DNA from: Macrostomum hystrix
Lineage: Eukaryota > Platyhelminthes > Macrostomidae
Length of the DNA stretch: 64,000 bases
NCBI GenBank assembly: GCA_950097015.1
Contig: CATNEN010000029.1
Span: 5,785,501-5,849,500 of the forward strand
Reading direction: 5' to 3'
Shown: one piece after another, positions 11,899-24,800 of the stretch
Position numbering within the stretch: the stretch's first letter is position 1
Layout of the letters: every line of letters starts with the position of its first letter
Made by a program: the position numbers and the translations under genes
Notes under the pieces: model-generated
The model's input: the letters and a program-made list of their open reading frames with translations, nothing else
Databases searched by the model: none
Told to the model about the DNA's origin: nothing

Positions 11899-13499
11899 TA
11901 GTGGAACAGATTCTGAAACTAGTGGAACAGGTTCTCAAACTGGTGGAACAGATTCTGAAACTAGTGGAACAGATTCTCAAACTGGTGGAACAGATTCTCA
12001 AACTGGTGGAACAGATTCTGAAACTAGTGGAACAGATTCTCAAACTGGTGGAACAGGTTCTCAAACTGGTGGAACAGATTCTCAAACTGGTGGAACAGAT
12101 TCTGAAACTAGTGGAACAGATTCTCAAACTGGTGGAACAGGTTCTCAAACTGGTGGAACAGATTCTCAAACTGGTGGAACAGATTCTCAAACTAGTGGAA
12201 CAGATTCTCAAACTGGTGGAACAGATTCTCAAACTAGTGGAACAGATTCTGAAACTGGTGGAACAGATTCTCAAACTGGTGGAACAGATTCTCAAACCGG
12301 TGGAACAGATTCTCAAACTGGTGGAACAGATTCTCAAACTGGTGGAATAGGTTCTAAAACTAGTGGAACAGGTTCTCAAACTAGTGGAACAGATTCTGAA
12401 ACTAGTGGAACAGATTCTGAAACTGGTGGAACAGATTCTCAAACTGGTGGAACAGATTCTCAAACTAGTGGAACAGATTCTCAAACTGGTGGAACAGATT
12501 CTCAAACTGGTGGAACAGATTCTCAAACTGGTGGAACAGATTCTCAAACTGGTGGAACAGATTCTCAAACTGGCGGAACAGATTCTCAAACTGGTGGAAC
12601 ATATTCTCAAACTGGTGGAACAGATTCTCAGACTGGTGGAACAGATTCTCAAACTTGTGGAACAGATTCTCAAACTGGTGGAACAGATTCTCAAACTGGT
12701 GGAACAGGTTCTCAAACTGGTGGAACAGATTCTCAAACTGGTGGAACAGATTCTCAGACTGGTGGAACAGGTTCTCAAACTGGTGGAACAGATTCTCAAA
12801 CTGGTGGAACAGGTTCTCAAACTGGTGGAACAGATTCTCAGACTGGTGGAACAGATTCTCAAACTTGTGGAACAGATTCTCAAACTGGTGGAACAGATTC
12901 TCAAACTGGTGGAACAGATTCTCAAACTGGTGGAACAGATTCTCAAACTGGTGGAACAGATTCTCAAACTGGTGGAACAGATTCTGAAACTGGTGGAACA
13001 GATTCTCAAACTGGTGGAACAGATTCTCAAACTGGCGGAACAGATTCTCAAACTGGTGGAACAGATTCTTAAACCGGTGGAACAGATTCTCAAACTTGTG
13101 GAACAGATTCTCAAACTGGTGGAACAGATTCTCAAACTGGTGGAACAGATTCTCAAACTGGTGGAACAGATTCTCAAACTTGTGGAACAGATTCTCAAAC
13201 TGGTGGAACAGATTCTCAAACTGGCGGAACAGATTCTCAAACTGGTGGAACAGGTTCTCAAACTGGTGGAACAGATTCTTAAACCGGTGGAACAGATTCT
13301 CAAACTTGTGGAACAGATTCTCAAACTGGTGGAACAGGTTCTCAAACTGGTGGAACAGATTCTCAAACTGGTGGAACAGATTCTCAAACTGGCGGAACAG
13401 ATTCTCAAACTGGTGGAACAGATTCTTAAACCGGTGGAACAGATTCTCAAACTGGTGGAACAGATTCTCAAACTGGTGGAACAGATTCTCAAAGTGGTA
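11899..13499. repeat. 21-bp minisatellite, about 76 copies
   Basis: The unit core is GGAACAGATTCTCAAACTGG plus T. Variants include CTGAAACTAGT and GGTTCTC, with three copies carrying CTTAAACC. It creates long open frames on both strands (EQILKLV on +, SLRICST on -) that are by-products of a stop-free unit. There is no evidence of expression. Confidence 0.97.
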
Positions 13500-13734
13500 A
13501 TGAGGTTATGAAAACGAAAAAAACTAATTGTCCGTTGATCTACCCGTTCATTCCAGAAGCTGCCGTGCCGTGCACCCTCTCCTGCCATCGCCGTCTTTGG
13601 GATGCATATTGTAACCCGAGCTTTTAAGACGAGGAAATCACAGCATTTTTATTGTTAGACTTTCTTAATTAATTAGAGAAAATGAGAAGGCGAACTAGAA
13701 CAGTGGTTTGAAGTGTTAAAAATGAGCTTTCGGC

Positions 13735-13975
13735 TGTCTACTAGACTCCAATCCACGAGACTCTTGTCTTCCGGACTCCTATCTATACCATACTACTATT
13801 TAGCAGACTCCTGTCTACCAGATTCCTATCTACCAGACTCCCATCTATCAGACTCCTATCTACAAGACTACTGTCTTCCAGACTCCTATCTTCCAGACTC
13901 CTATCTACCAGACTCCTATCTACCAGACTCCTATCTACCAGACTCCTATCTACCAGACTCCTATCTTACGAGAAT
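13735..13975. repeat. 15-bp minisatellite
   Basis: Tandem CTACCAGACTCCTAT units, degenerate at the left (CTTCCGGACTCC) and homogeneous from about 13890. Related degenerate copies reappear at 15600-15770. Confidence 0.9.
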
Positions 13976-14460
13976 AGCAGATTTTGGCTTTGTTTTTTAC
14001 TGTGCAATAATACTTGTAGTTTGGTTATTTGCCGAGTAAAACTATCTTCCAAGTGCATGCTGTTGTAGCTAGAACACATTTGAAAGGTGAAATGCTTAAT
14101 TCTCAGTATTGCTATCCCAGTCCACAATTAGTTCTATTATTTTCAATAATTTTTCATTGTTTAGTTTTCAGGCTAAGTGTTAACAGTAGCCAAAGCCTGT
14201 GCTGTTTCTACTCGACTGTAAATGAATAATGATTCGAGAACCGAACGGAACTCGAAGATTCGAACTGCCGATACCTCTGCGACTCGCCCGGATCTGGAGC
14301 AGTCTGAGCTCCAGACTTCGAGTGCAGTCTTGTAAATTCTGGATCCCACCTTGGCCCAAAATTATTGTTACTGTGTTCGTGTTTCACACCTGATTGCTTT
14401 CTTATGTGCACCTGTTGCTATCAGCTTTTTTTCTGCCAGAGCCAAGAAAATAAGCCACCG

Positions 14461-15125
14461 AGTTTCCCGAAACTCGAATCCCATTTCCCGAAACTCGAAT
14501 CCCATTTCCCGAAACTCGAATCCCATTTCCCGAAACTCGGATCCCATTTCCTGAAACTCGAATCCCATTTCCCGAAACTCGGATCCCATTTCCTGAAACT
14601 CGAATCCCATTTCCCGAAACTCGAATCCCATTTCCCGAAACTCGAATCCCATTTCCCGAAACTCGAATCCCATTTCCCGAAACTCGGATCCCATTTCCCG
14701 AAACTCGGATCCCATTTCCCGAAACTCGGATCCCATTTCCCGAAACTCGGATCCCATTTCCTGAAACTCGAATCCCATTTCCCGAAACTCGGATCCCATT
14801 TCACGAAACTCGGATCCCATTTCCCGAAACTCGGATCCCATTTCCCGAAACTTTAATCCCATTTCCCGAAACACGAATTCCTTTTCTCGAAATCTGACTC
14901 TTATTTCCCGAAACTCGGATCTCTTTTTCTGAGAATTGACTCCTATTCTCCAAAATCCGATTCTCATTTTCCGAAATCTGACTCCCATTTTCCGAAATCT
15001 GACTCCCATTTTCCGAAATCTGACTCCCATTTTCCGAAATCTGACTCCCATTTTCCGAAATCTGACTCCCATTTCCGAAATCCGACTCCCATTTTCCGAA
15101 ATCCAACTCTCGTTTCCGAAATCTT
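14461..15125. repeat. 21-bp minisatellite with a left-to-right change of unit
   Basis: The left block (14461-14870) has units TTTCCCGAAACTCGAATCCC plus A, with G variants (CTCGGATCCC). A degenerate middle section runs from 14870 to 14970. The right block (14970-15125) has TTTTCCGAAATCTGACTCCC plus A. Both share TTTCCGAAA and the 21-bp spacing, so the two blocks look like one family that diverged along the array. Confidence 0.93.
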
Positions 15126-16480
15126 GCTCTCTTGCTTTGTGGTGGCACTCACATTTTTACGTTCCGGGATTCCGCTCTGTTTCCGATCTCTATGATACTT
15201 TTTGCTCACTTTGCTACTCGCAGTAGCATCTTAAGTTTGTTTGCTAGCACTTTTGAAAGTCTATTGAACTTCATTTGTCTTAATTATTTCAATCTGTCAA
15301 CTTTCAGTAACTTTTTGTTTTGCATGTCTTTTGACACACCTTGTCAAGTCCTGTTGCTAGCTTTATTTAAACAATGCCATCTGCAAAAATGTTTTTTCTG
15401 TCTCAATATGTTTAATATGAAAGAATTTTTCCATAATATTTCAATGCATCCTTTTATTTTATTGAATTAAATAATATACAATATAGAACGCTTTTTACTT
15501 GTCGATATTTGCTGAAAATTGTTTCAAATTATCTGTCGGTTACAGAAACAACTGAGCTACCTACTCTAAGTCAATAGAATTTCCCATATATCAATATATC
15601 TTCCAGACTCCGATCTACCAGATTCCTGTCTACCAGACTCCTATATGATAGACTTTCTATATAGCTAGTATAGCTGATATCGCTGCTAGCCAAATATTAC
15701 TATAATATATATACGAGTACTATGCATAGCTATCTACCAGTCAACTGTCTACCAGACGCCTAGTACCAGTCTACGACCCGCTAATCTGTTATCTACGAGC
15801 TACCATCTAGCAGTTATTTTGTTGTTACTGAAATAAGTACACGAAGGACATGCAACATGCTAAACGGTTTCCTTCAAACGCAATTGATAGTCTCCAGTTC
15901 ATTGCACTTTCAAATTCAGCCTGAGGTACGTGTACAGGTACTTTACTCTTGGAAACGAGAAATTCTATAATATTGATATTTTTTCTAAACAGGGAGCCCA
16001 CTCGTTAAAATATGTGACAGGTGCGAGGTGAGACTTAAGACAAATTTGCAGAGCGTTCCTTACTTGGCCAGCTCTTTATTCCCAGGCAAACATCCTCTCA
16101 CGGCCTTCGTGCCTCTCTCCTCTCTCCTCTTCACAATGAGTGCGTGCCTCTGCCTCTCCCCCAATTCTTTCCTGAACTGGCTCAATTGTTCTCCAGCAGC
16201 CAGCAGACCGGATATTTGTGAGGCCAACCCAACCCAACACTCCGCTTCGTCACTACTGTCTTCCTGAGCTCCTGAGCAATGAGGATTGCCGAGAATGGCA
16301 GCTTTAACTGATGCAAACTTCTCCGTGCCCTAGCAGTGAGTGACTGCTTTCGAATGGGTTGCAGAGAAGGTGCGATAACGAGTTCAAGGTCGATTTAAAA
16401 ACTGACTGAGTGGTGAGCTTGAAGATCCCTGCAGATGTCGAGAGGCTTCGAGAAAATGAGACTGGACCCCAGGTTCGTAG
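15126..16480. other. AT-rich intergenic stretch with echoes of the 15-bp repeat
   Basis: No gene was recognised. Positions 15600-15650 and 15735-15770 contain isolated CTACCAGACTCC/CTACCAGACGCC copies of the array at 13.8 kb. Confidence 0.5.
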
Positions 16481-16740
16481 CGGGGGTGGAAGCGAGAACG
16501 TGACAGTGAGGTAGCGGTGATGGAAGCGAGAAGGTGACAGTGAGGTAGCGGTGGTGGAAGCGAGAAGGTGACAGTGAGGTAGCGGTGGTGGAAGCGAGAA
16601 GGTGACAGTGAGGTAGCGGTGATGGAAGCGAGAAGGTGACAGTGAGGTAGCGGTGATGGAAGCGAGAAGGTGACAGTGAGGTAGCGGGGGTGGAAGCGAG
16701 AAGGTGACAGTGAGGTAGCGGTGGTGGAAGCGAGAAGGTT
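16481..16740. repeat. 34-bp minisatellite, about 7-8 copies
   Basis: The unit reads GAAGCGAGAAGGTGACAGTG then AGGTAGCGGTGGTG, with GGTGATG and GGGGGTG variants. Starts at 16489 and 16523 fix the period at 34 bp. Confidence 0.93.
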
Positions 16741-17264
16741 CTGCGGGGCGAACTCAAAACTGAGAAGCTAAGATTTACACGTCGGTAGCAAGCAAAAGTT
16801 AAGTTACAAATGAGAATTTGTGACGCAGTTTTTGTTTTTTTAATCATTGTTAATGACATAGCGAATTATTGCTCTTTCTATTTAAGTGTGTTTGCGTGTG
16901 TTTGTGTGTGTTGATCTCATTGATCTTAATAGCTAATTGGTCAGAAATCAGAGCCAATCTTTGATGGACTGTTCAGATTCAGTACCTTTGCTAAATTGCA
17001 AACAGCTTGTTTTTTGTTGCCAACTTTAACTTCTTTACCTTAGAAAACCAAGTTTTGGTTTTATTAGGTTTTTTAATTGCCAAAACCTTGCGTCACGAGA
17101 TACTAATTAACACTGGCCAGATAGGATTACCTTTGAACTGATGGCTAGATCATTAGCTGGATTAAACAAAAGCTTTCCAGTTGTCGAGAAATCTGGACAT
17201 CTATCTTTGTCTACGCAGAATTTATTACTGCATGAATTTGTGCCTGGAGAGATAATACTGTAAT

Positions 17265-17845
17265 CAGCAACCAGCTTCAGTTACCGAGGCTCTACAGTGT
17301 CAGATTCAAGGGTGTCAGCAGTCAGTTACCGAGGCTCCAGTGTCAGACTCGCGAGTGTCAACAGCCAGTTACTGAGGCTCTATAGTGTCAGATTCAAGAG
17401 TGTCAGCAGCCAGTTACCGAGGCTCTACAGTGTCAGCAGTCAGTTACCGAGGCTCCAGTGTCAGACTCGCGAGTGTCAGCAGCCAGTTACCGAGGCTCTA
17501 TAGTGTCAGCAGTCAGTTACCGAGGCTCTATAGTGTCAGCAGTCAGTTACCGAAGCTCTATAGTGTCAGACTCGCGAGTATCAGTGCAGTCAGTTACCGA
17601 GGCTCCAGTGTCAGACTCGCGAGTATCGGAGCAGTCAGTTACCGAGGCTCCAGTGTCAGACTCGCGAGTATCAGAGCAGTCAGTTACCGAGGCTCTATAG
17701 TGTCAGACTCGCGAGTGTCAGCAGCCAGTTACCGAGGCTCTATAGTGTCAGACTCGCGAGTGTCAGCAGCCAGTTACCGAGGCTCTATAGTGTCAGACTC
17801 GCGAGTGTCAGACCAGCCAGTTACCGGGGCTCCAGTGTCCATCAT
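17265..17845. repeat. Composite 30/45-bp minisatellite
   Basis: A 30-bp element (TGTCAGCAGTCAGTTACCGA then GGCTCTATAG) repeats alone or preceded by a 15-bp module TGTCAGACTCGCGAG, giving 45-bp units. At the right end (17700-17810) the 45-bp form is regular. In the middle the 30-bp form is tandem by itself. Confidence 0.92.
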
Positions 17846-19260
17846 CTAGTACTAAAATTCCACACGTGCATTAGCCAGCATGTATTATGCATAAGGCGCT
17901 CAACTGCTGGACAGAATGGGTTCTGCAAATATATATATCAGTCCCTCAGAGTCTGCGGGAGATCTACTGGGAGAGAGGATTATAATGCCCTAGCAGCCCT
18001 AGAATGCAGATTTTTAGGGTACAGTCGCAAGCTACTTATTGATATGCCGTCGGATGGAGCCGCTAATGATGATCATAAACGGAAGCCCATTTTGGAACCA
18101 CTAGGTAAAGATAATGCTTATTTATAGGGGCCATCTAATGGTTTCGAGCTTGTGACTTGCCTGCATCGATCGCAGGTTCTTTTAAGAAAAGGCCTAAAGT
18201 AAATGTGCCCCTTCCGAGAAAACTAAAAATAGAATCTGTAACTTCATAAAAGTTTTTCTTGTGCATAATAGAATTTTGAATAATTTTCCACTATGAAATG
18301 GTTTCGTTTGGTAAGGCTTCATTTGTTATCTAAATTGACAAAAGAAATTACACTGTGGCACAGCCGCAGCTATTACGTGGCGATTCCAAAGTCGGTGTAC
18401 AGGTGTTAAGTCTGTGGACAGGGGAGGCCACTAAACCCGCTTAAAAACTTAAAAACACTATGGAGTTAAGGGCCTAGCTCAAGAACAAAAGACGTCTTCC
18501 TTGGGCTGAGATTCAAACTCATTTCCATAGCCTAAAGCTCCAAGATGTAGTCTAGAGAAATCAGTTGAGCATTGGTCTGCCATAGTCCAATCGGGTTACA
18601 GATTGAAATGACTATTGGAATCAGATACTTATACTTGTGTAGGCATGAAATTAAAATGCCGATACCTCGCTGGTTTACTATCCATTGGTAAGAGGAGCTA
18701 TTGGTAGCGACTGAGAAATCAGATCTCAGTGACCGTGACGTTTCAGCATCACCGCAATCTAAGCATGTGGATACGGCAACATTCATCAGGCCACTTTACT
18801 GAAATAATAGATGAGGCCTATTACAAAGGAGTGATTGGATGAACAGCGGAGGAACCTCAGTTGAGCTACTGAACAATGAGCTGATATCAAGTCCATTCAA
18901 GCCCTACCCTTAGGCGCTGTCGAGTTTTCTATAGCCTAGCATCAAAGTACTTAAAGCGATGGATCAGAAAAGATACACACACAGAGGGATACAAATTTAG
19001 AATGCAGTAGATAAGAGTTTGCTTTTTTGACATTAATGATACACAGAAACAATTCACAGCTTCAAAGGGAACTCTCGTTGTTGCTGTGTCTTGAGGGCAT
19101 TGTGTAGAAAATTATAGAAAAAACGATATCTCGAATTTTTATGAAGAGTCTAAGAGTATACAGCAGTTTCACATCCTGGATGCGAAACTATGAGAATTAG
19201 GGAAAAATAATAGCAATAATTTTGCGAGAGGGCTGTGAGCCACTGTTGGAGGCTTAAAGA
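17846..19260. other. Intergenic stretch without recognised genes
   Basis: No gene was recognised. A weak tRNA B-box-like motif on the minus strand near 18505-18520 may be an old SINE fragment. Confidence 0.35.
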
Positions 19261-19261
19261 G

Positions 19262-19436
19262 GAGTGCGCATCTGCCCTGACTTTCTCATCGTGAGGCAGT
19301 GTACAATCTCACTGTGCCTTGGCCCTTAAGGGCACGAATGGCACGAAAAACCGCGCAAGACTTCTCACCGCGGAATCGAGCTCAGGACCCTCGATGCGAG
19401 AGGCAGACACGTTAACCGCTCTGCCTTTGACCCCCA
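19262..19436 (-). mobile_element. tRNA-derived SINE, family B
   Basis: Read on the minus strand, the head begins GGGGGTCAAAGGCAGAGCGG, an A-box-like motif, and carries GAGCTCGATTCC, a B-box-like motif. The body ends with CTCACGATGAGAAAGTCAGG followed by GCAG. The same head and body occur in order at 55963-56200, the best-preserved copy. Confidence 0.72.
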
Positions 19437-21226
19437 TCTAAGCTGAGAGTAAACCGGCAGCTTGTTTCGTCAGGGCTAACAAATGAGTGAACACAATGTC
19501 GTGAAACAGTCAGATTTCGCTGCCCATTTCCGTTGCTTCTATAGCGGCTCTTTGCGCCGTGTCTTTAGAGACGTCCTGAATCTAATTTAAGTTGGGCGAT
19601 TCTGACTGGCTCATTCCTGCACCTCATCGTGGCCCTTAATTCACGGTTAATACTAGTCAAAGGCAAAAGGGTACATTGTCTTCCGACAAAGCGAATATGA
19701 TACACCTGCATTTGCACTACAGCAGCTAAAAAGCTGGGAACAAACGCGGGCTGCATTGGCATTCACAAAGCCAAAGAAAATGGGAGTGGGAAACAGGGAT
19801 GATTCTGGCCTTTGCCGAATAGGTGCTGGCTTGGGAACAAAGGAAAATACAGCTGTATCATTTCAGGCGACTGAGGAGAGCCGTGGCTTTGGCAGTAAGC
19901 ATGCTGGAAATTCGATGATCACGTAGGTCCTTTTTCCACCGTCCAGAAAGCAGGTCGGCAAGCCCTCTCAGTTTCTCCTGCCCTTGTTCCCCCACTCCCC
20001 TTCTCAGACTCGATCGATTTGTCAGAAGGCTTCTGGCAGGCAGACAAGAGCGACGAAATCAAAGGGAAATAAGACAGACATCCCCACCCACCTTTATTCG
20101 CGGTTGCGTGTCACTGCGAACGACGTGTCCGTCGCTTTGACTCCTTGTTACTACTTTCTAATGCTGCTACTCTTCAGAAGATTCAAAAGATTCAATCAGC
20201 TTTGCCTGCTACTGTGCTGAAACCTCTTCTTATATTAAAGAATAATCCAGTCCATTAGAAAAATTAGTTCCCTAATTTTAGTCCTTCAGTTTGTTCTTGT
20301 CTCCCTTTCTGCCCCGAGAATAGGTTAATTAATTAGCGAAAAGCTTCTTTACTAAATTTCCTAGTCAAGGTTGAATTCTTGCATCCATGCAGCAAACCCA
20401 AGTGTGCGGTCATTCTAAACAGAGCTCAACACCGCTCTAGCGAAGGGGAAAGGAATGGGAACAGGATGTCCTCAACGGTCTGGTCATAAACAGCAAATTA
20501 CGCTCGTACGCAGCATCCCTCTCTGGGATTCTCAGACATCATGGCTAAAGTGCGCCGTCAATGTGCGCCGTTGAACTTGTTGATCTATTTCATTGCCTCA
20601 TCAGAGTCGCGACCACAGCATGAGAAAAATGATTTGACTCATCAGAGTCTCTGTTGAACATTTGAAAATATTTAATGTGTTTCTTTTGTTACATTAAACT
20701 CCTGAATAAGAATCGGATTAAATTCATTGGGGCTAAGTCTCTATCTCACTTTCAGTCCCTACCACCAAGCCTTTGATCCAAGCCGAAATCTAGCCAAGCC
20801 CTCAATAGGTCAATGTGTAGGCAGCATTGATGACATGACAATAGTAATGGTCTATTCAGTACTAAAGCGCAAGATTTGAATGATGATTGAGCAGCGGAAA
20901 TGGACTTGTAGGACTCGCAAGTCTTCCGTTTTCATTCTTGAACTCAACTACTGGTTCTCTCTACCTAAGAACGTTTAAACATCATGCAGTCAGTCAGGTT
21001 TCTCGCTGCTGGAGCATATTAAGTGAGGAATTTCCTTTCCTGAGAGTCACACAATGCTCTGGCAGTCAGTTTTGCGTTTCGGCACTCGAAAGCGGTCACA
21101 TTTTTCATGCTCGTAAGTGTCTCTGGTTTGAAGGCTGGAGCTCAACCACTAAGCACGCTAAATGAAATGCTTGCACTTCGTGCCTGAAAACACAAAACGT
21201 GGGCCCGGTAGAGGAGAAACCAATGA
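19437..21226. other. Intergenic stretch upstream of the channel gene
   Basis: No coding exon could be fixed. The first exon(s) of the downstream ligand-gated channel gene are expected here or further left. Confidence 0.3.
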
Positions 21227-21802
21227 CACGCTTACAATCACATCCTTGCCCAATATTTACCCAGCAACGTCGCGATTGGCTGGCGGGCTGGGCGAAAAAA
21301 GAATCTATTCAGCCTTAAGAAGGACACGATAGGCGCCAGGAACAAGTGGTGGCCCAAGGTGTCTAGCCAACGCCAGCGCAACACACCCACCCGGTTCTCG
21401 GCTTTCGCTGACCTAGCGTCAGTCGCCACGGCTGCAGCCATTCTGAGCGTACCTTTGCTGAAGGGCCACGATGACAGTGGCCCGCAGGCGCCCGGGCTGC
21501 CGCCTTCTTCGGGCAGGGACCGAGTCCGAGGCGCCTCTGTGTCCGGACTGCCGTCCACTTCAGCATCCTCGACGCCTGGAGGAGGCTGGCCGGGTCGGTT
21601 GCGGTCTGCAGCAGGCGGCGCAAGCAGCGGAGGCAGCTGCGGCAGCGGCAGAGGCAGCGCCAGCGCAGCTGAAGACGAAGACGAATGGGAAGTCAGCATC
21701 GATCGCCCACCTCAGTCGGTGGGCTTTTTCGCAGTTAACGATGTGGGACGCGGCGGCGCTGCTCGACACGAGGATAGTGACGAAGAGCAGCGATTAGTTA
21801 AG
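21227..21802 (+). CDS. First recognised exon of the channel gene (disordered N-terminal region)
   Basis: The frame is open from 21227 and reaches the donor AAG|GTAAGC at 21802. In phase it joins the exon at 25033 (K then RQVYIC). It is Gly/Ser/Ala-rich and ends in an acidic run (EDEDEWE, EDSDEEQ). No signal peptide is seen within the visible part. Use of this exon rests on phase and position only; its left boundary is not known. Confidence 0.55.
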
Positions 21803-24800
21803 GTAAGCGATCTGAAGAAGACTCTGCTTTCTTTATGCTCTCAGTGAAAAAATGCATTGACGATTTCAGTAGATTATGGAAGCTTTGCTTGATGGCTACC
21901 AACACAAACACTTTCGTAGCATTTTAAGGCAAGTCAATTGATTTCAACAGGTGATAAATAATAGATTAGGAAATAAGAGTTTGGATTCGGTTTAGAGACC
22001 AGGTATAGTTATCTGGTATTAATAATCAGTGATTGACTTACTTGACTTAGCTGCAGGGGGCATCCTTCGGATGCAGCGGGGAGGCGTTGCCGCCAATTCC
22101 GCTAGCCCCACGGGCAACTAAAGCTGCGGTGTCGCGTAGGGGGATCCGATGATGCCGGCGTCCACAGCGCGGTCCTCCTCCGGAGAGTCCAGGAGGTAGA
22201 GAGTCGCTCGCCCGGTAACGGACGAGCTGGCAGATGTTCTCAGGCCTGAAAACGTCGGAGAGATCCGGGTTTGTGCCGAGATAGGTGAGCCTGTCCTGAG
22301 TGAAGGCGGGGCAGTCGCAGAAAAAATGCTCTGCATCCTCAACGTAGGAGAGGCAGAAAAGGCACTCCTCACTGCAGATTTTGCCTTGCAGGAAGCGGTG
22401 CCTGGCGAAACAGCCGTGGCCAGAGAAGCCATGCATCGTGACTGCGCTGATGTCCCTGCGGTTAAGTCCAAGCAGGGCTTTGGGGAGGGCAGTGGAGGGA
22501 CAAGGAACAGCAGCGCGAGACTGCCGACAATCGGCGGTGTTGATCCACCTGTCCTTGTGCTTAGAGACCACCCACTAATTAATCCGAGTGGTGACGACGG
22601 CGGTAGGGGTGGAGACCACAGGCAGGGGGCCAAAAAGCGAACCCGTCGAACTGGCCTTGGCGAGGCTGTCGGCCAATTCGTTACCTGGGTGGCCAGAGTG
22701 CAGAGTGCTGAGAGCAGAGTGCCTTGGAATCCACCTTAGGGACACTTTGTTACGACAAAATAAATGGTGGTCTTACTATGGTAGTGTAAATCCACCAGAG
22801 ACGGCGGGGGTGAGGCCCCAGGTAGCACCGAGAGCTCTGCGAATCTGCGCAAGCAGATTTTGAGTTTGACGTGAGGTGTCCAGCTTAACCTGTGGTCGAG
22901 GATGACACCCAAGCATCTAGTTTGCTTCTCCATGGCGATGGGTTTGTCATAGAGAAGAAGCGGCTCAATCCTCCAGTTTCGCTTGCTGGTGAACATGATG
23001 ACAATGGTCTTCGACTTAGAGTTTGAGGCCGCAGCTATGAGCCCAGCGCTCGGCACGGTGGATGAAAGCTTGCAGAACGTCTCTAAGGACCGGGGGTGAC
23101 GGTCCAGCCACCGTGGTGGTAACATCGTCAGCATAGCCGATTTTCTGGACCGGGTCCGGGTCAGGGCTGCAGAGCAGCTCGTCCATGACAAGGTTCCAGA
23201 GGATCGGAATAAAAATGCCACCCTGTGGGCCTCCTTTCAGGACTTTCACAGAACGGGAGTGGCCAAGCAGGTGCGAGGTGGCAGTTCGGTGAGAGATCAA
23301 ATACATGATCCAGCGGGTAAGGTGCTCGTGCGTAGCCCGGTGCTCCAGGGCAAGCCTAAAGGCTTTGAAAAGCACATTGTGGAAGGTACCGCCAATGTTG
23401 AGGAAGAGCGAGAGAGCAAAACCAGTGCCAAGCACGGCGCGCTCCAGCTTGCTGACAATGGCATGCAGAGAACTTTCGATGGAACGTCCGGCAGCGCGAG
23501 CTATCTGTTCTCTAGTGATAATGGTGGCCGCTAGGATGTGTCCACCCGGAGTGTGGTCCGGCGGGTCCTGTAGTGGCGCGGTCCGGGGGAAAGCGCTGGC
23601 GAGCATGATGTCCAGCGATTCGCCAGGATTCTCAGCAAGCCGGCCATCCGGTCTTTTGATCACTGAGGGCTTCAACATTTTGTCAAGAGTGAGCGCTTTT
23701 ACAACGCGAGAGGTTGCTCGGCACAGTATTGGCGCCACTTTTCGGACTTTGTTTTCTGGTGTCACGCCTAAAGTCGCGAATCGCGTCCTGGTAAGTGGTC
23801 AGGTCAGCTTGGTCCTTGCTTTTCCGCGCAATCCGCGGCAGGGATTTGGTCTTGCGCCAGAGGGTTCCATGCGCTGGGTTCCATCAGGAGCGGATTTTTT
23901 GCCTTTGTAGGCTTTGAGGGGGCAAGAGGTTTCATGAGCTGTCAGGATGGTCGCACTGAGTAGATCAGCGAGATCGTCCACTTCCTGACAGGTGGCAGGA
24001 ACAGCGGTTTCAAAGTGGTTGGTCTGACTCTTCACGGAGTCCGCAAAGGCCATCCCAGGGACAACTAAAGCCCTCGGGACGCGAAACGAGCCAATTCATG
24101 GCAAGAAATCTGAGGGGCTCGCTTAAAAGTATTGTTCTATGGCTTTTTCGAGTCTTCTCTGCTATCAAGCAAATAAAAATTGCTTTAGCTGCGGCCAGCA
24201 GTGAAGCTAAGCTGAACTATATCAAGAGAAGCATTTTTTATTCACTTGATGAAATGCCAAGAAAGTGCAGCGTGTTATTAAGGACTTTTACTTTCCAACT
24301 AAGACACAGTTCAGCATGGACAGTGTGTCCCGTCGGCTAGCCAACGTTTTTTTCAAAGGACTAGTAAGACGCTCGTCAAAACTCCCACCAATACCGACGA
24401 CATCCCATGATAGAAAGCTTCGGAAGTTAGATGCTCAGTAGGTGAAGTTCCAGCGTTTCCTATATGTACGAGATACTGACTGTTTGTGTCGTCTTGTCCT
24501 TGGAGTTCCGTATTTGCTTCTTTTTTCTTGCCGTTGGAGTTTCATCTTCGCTTTCATCCTTTATCTTCTTGCCGTTGGAGTTTCATCTTCGCTTTCATCC
24601 TTTATCTTCTTGCCGTTGGAGTTTCATCTTCGCTTTCATCCTTTATCTTCTTGCCGTTGGAGTTTTTTTGTTGATATGGCGGTTACTTTATTGTAAATAC
24701 ATTGTAACTACGCTCGTATATCACTGGTTCCTATTATTTAATTTAAATACTCGACATTGCCTCGCTTTACTATTTAATCTAACCGTTAATGCCTGATAGC

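Noticed and set aside
11804-13588. 594-codon minus frame of SLRICST repeats as a structural protein
   Set aside because: It comes from a 21-bp minisatellite; the opposite strand is equally open.
21238-21699. Minus-strand 153-codon frame opposite the channel exon
   Set aside because: It is a shadow of a GC-rich exon; the plus strand joins in phase to the next channel exon.
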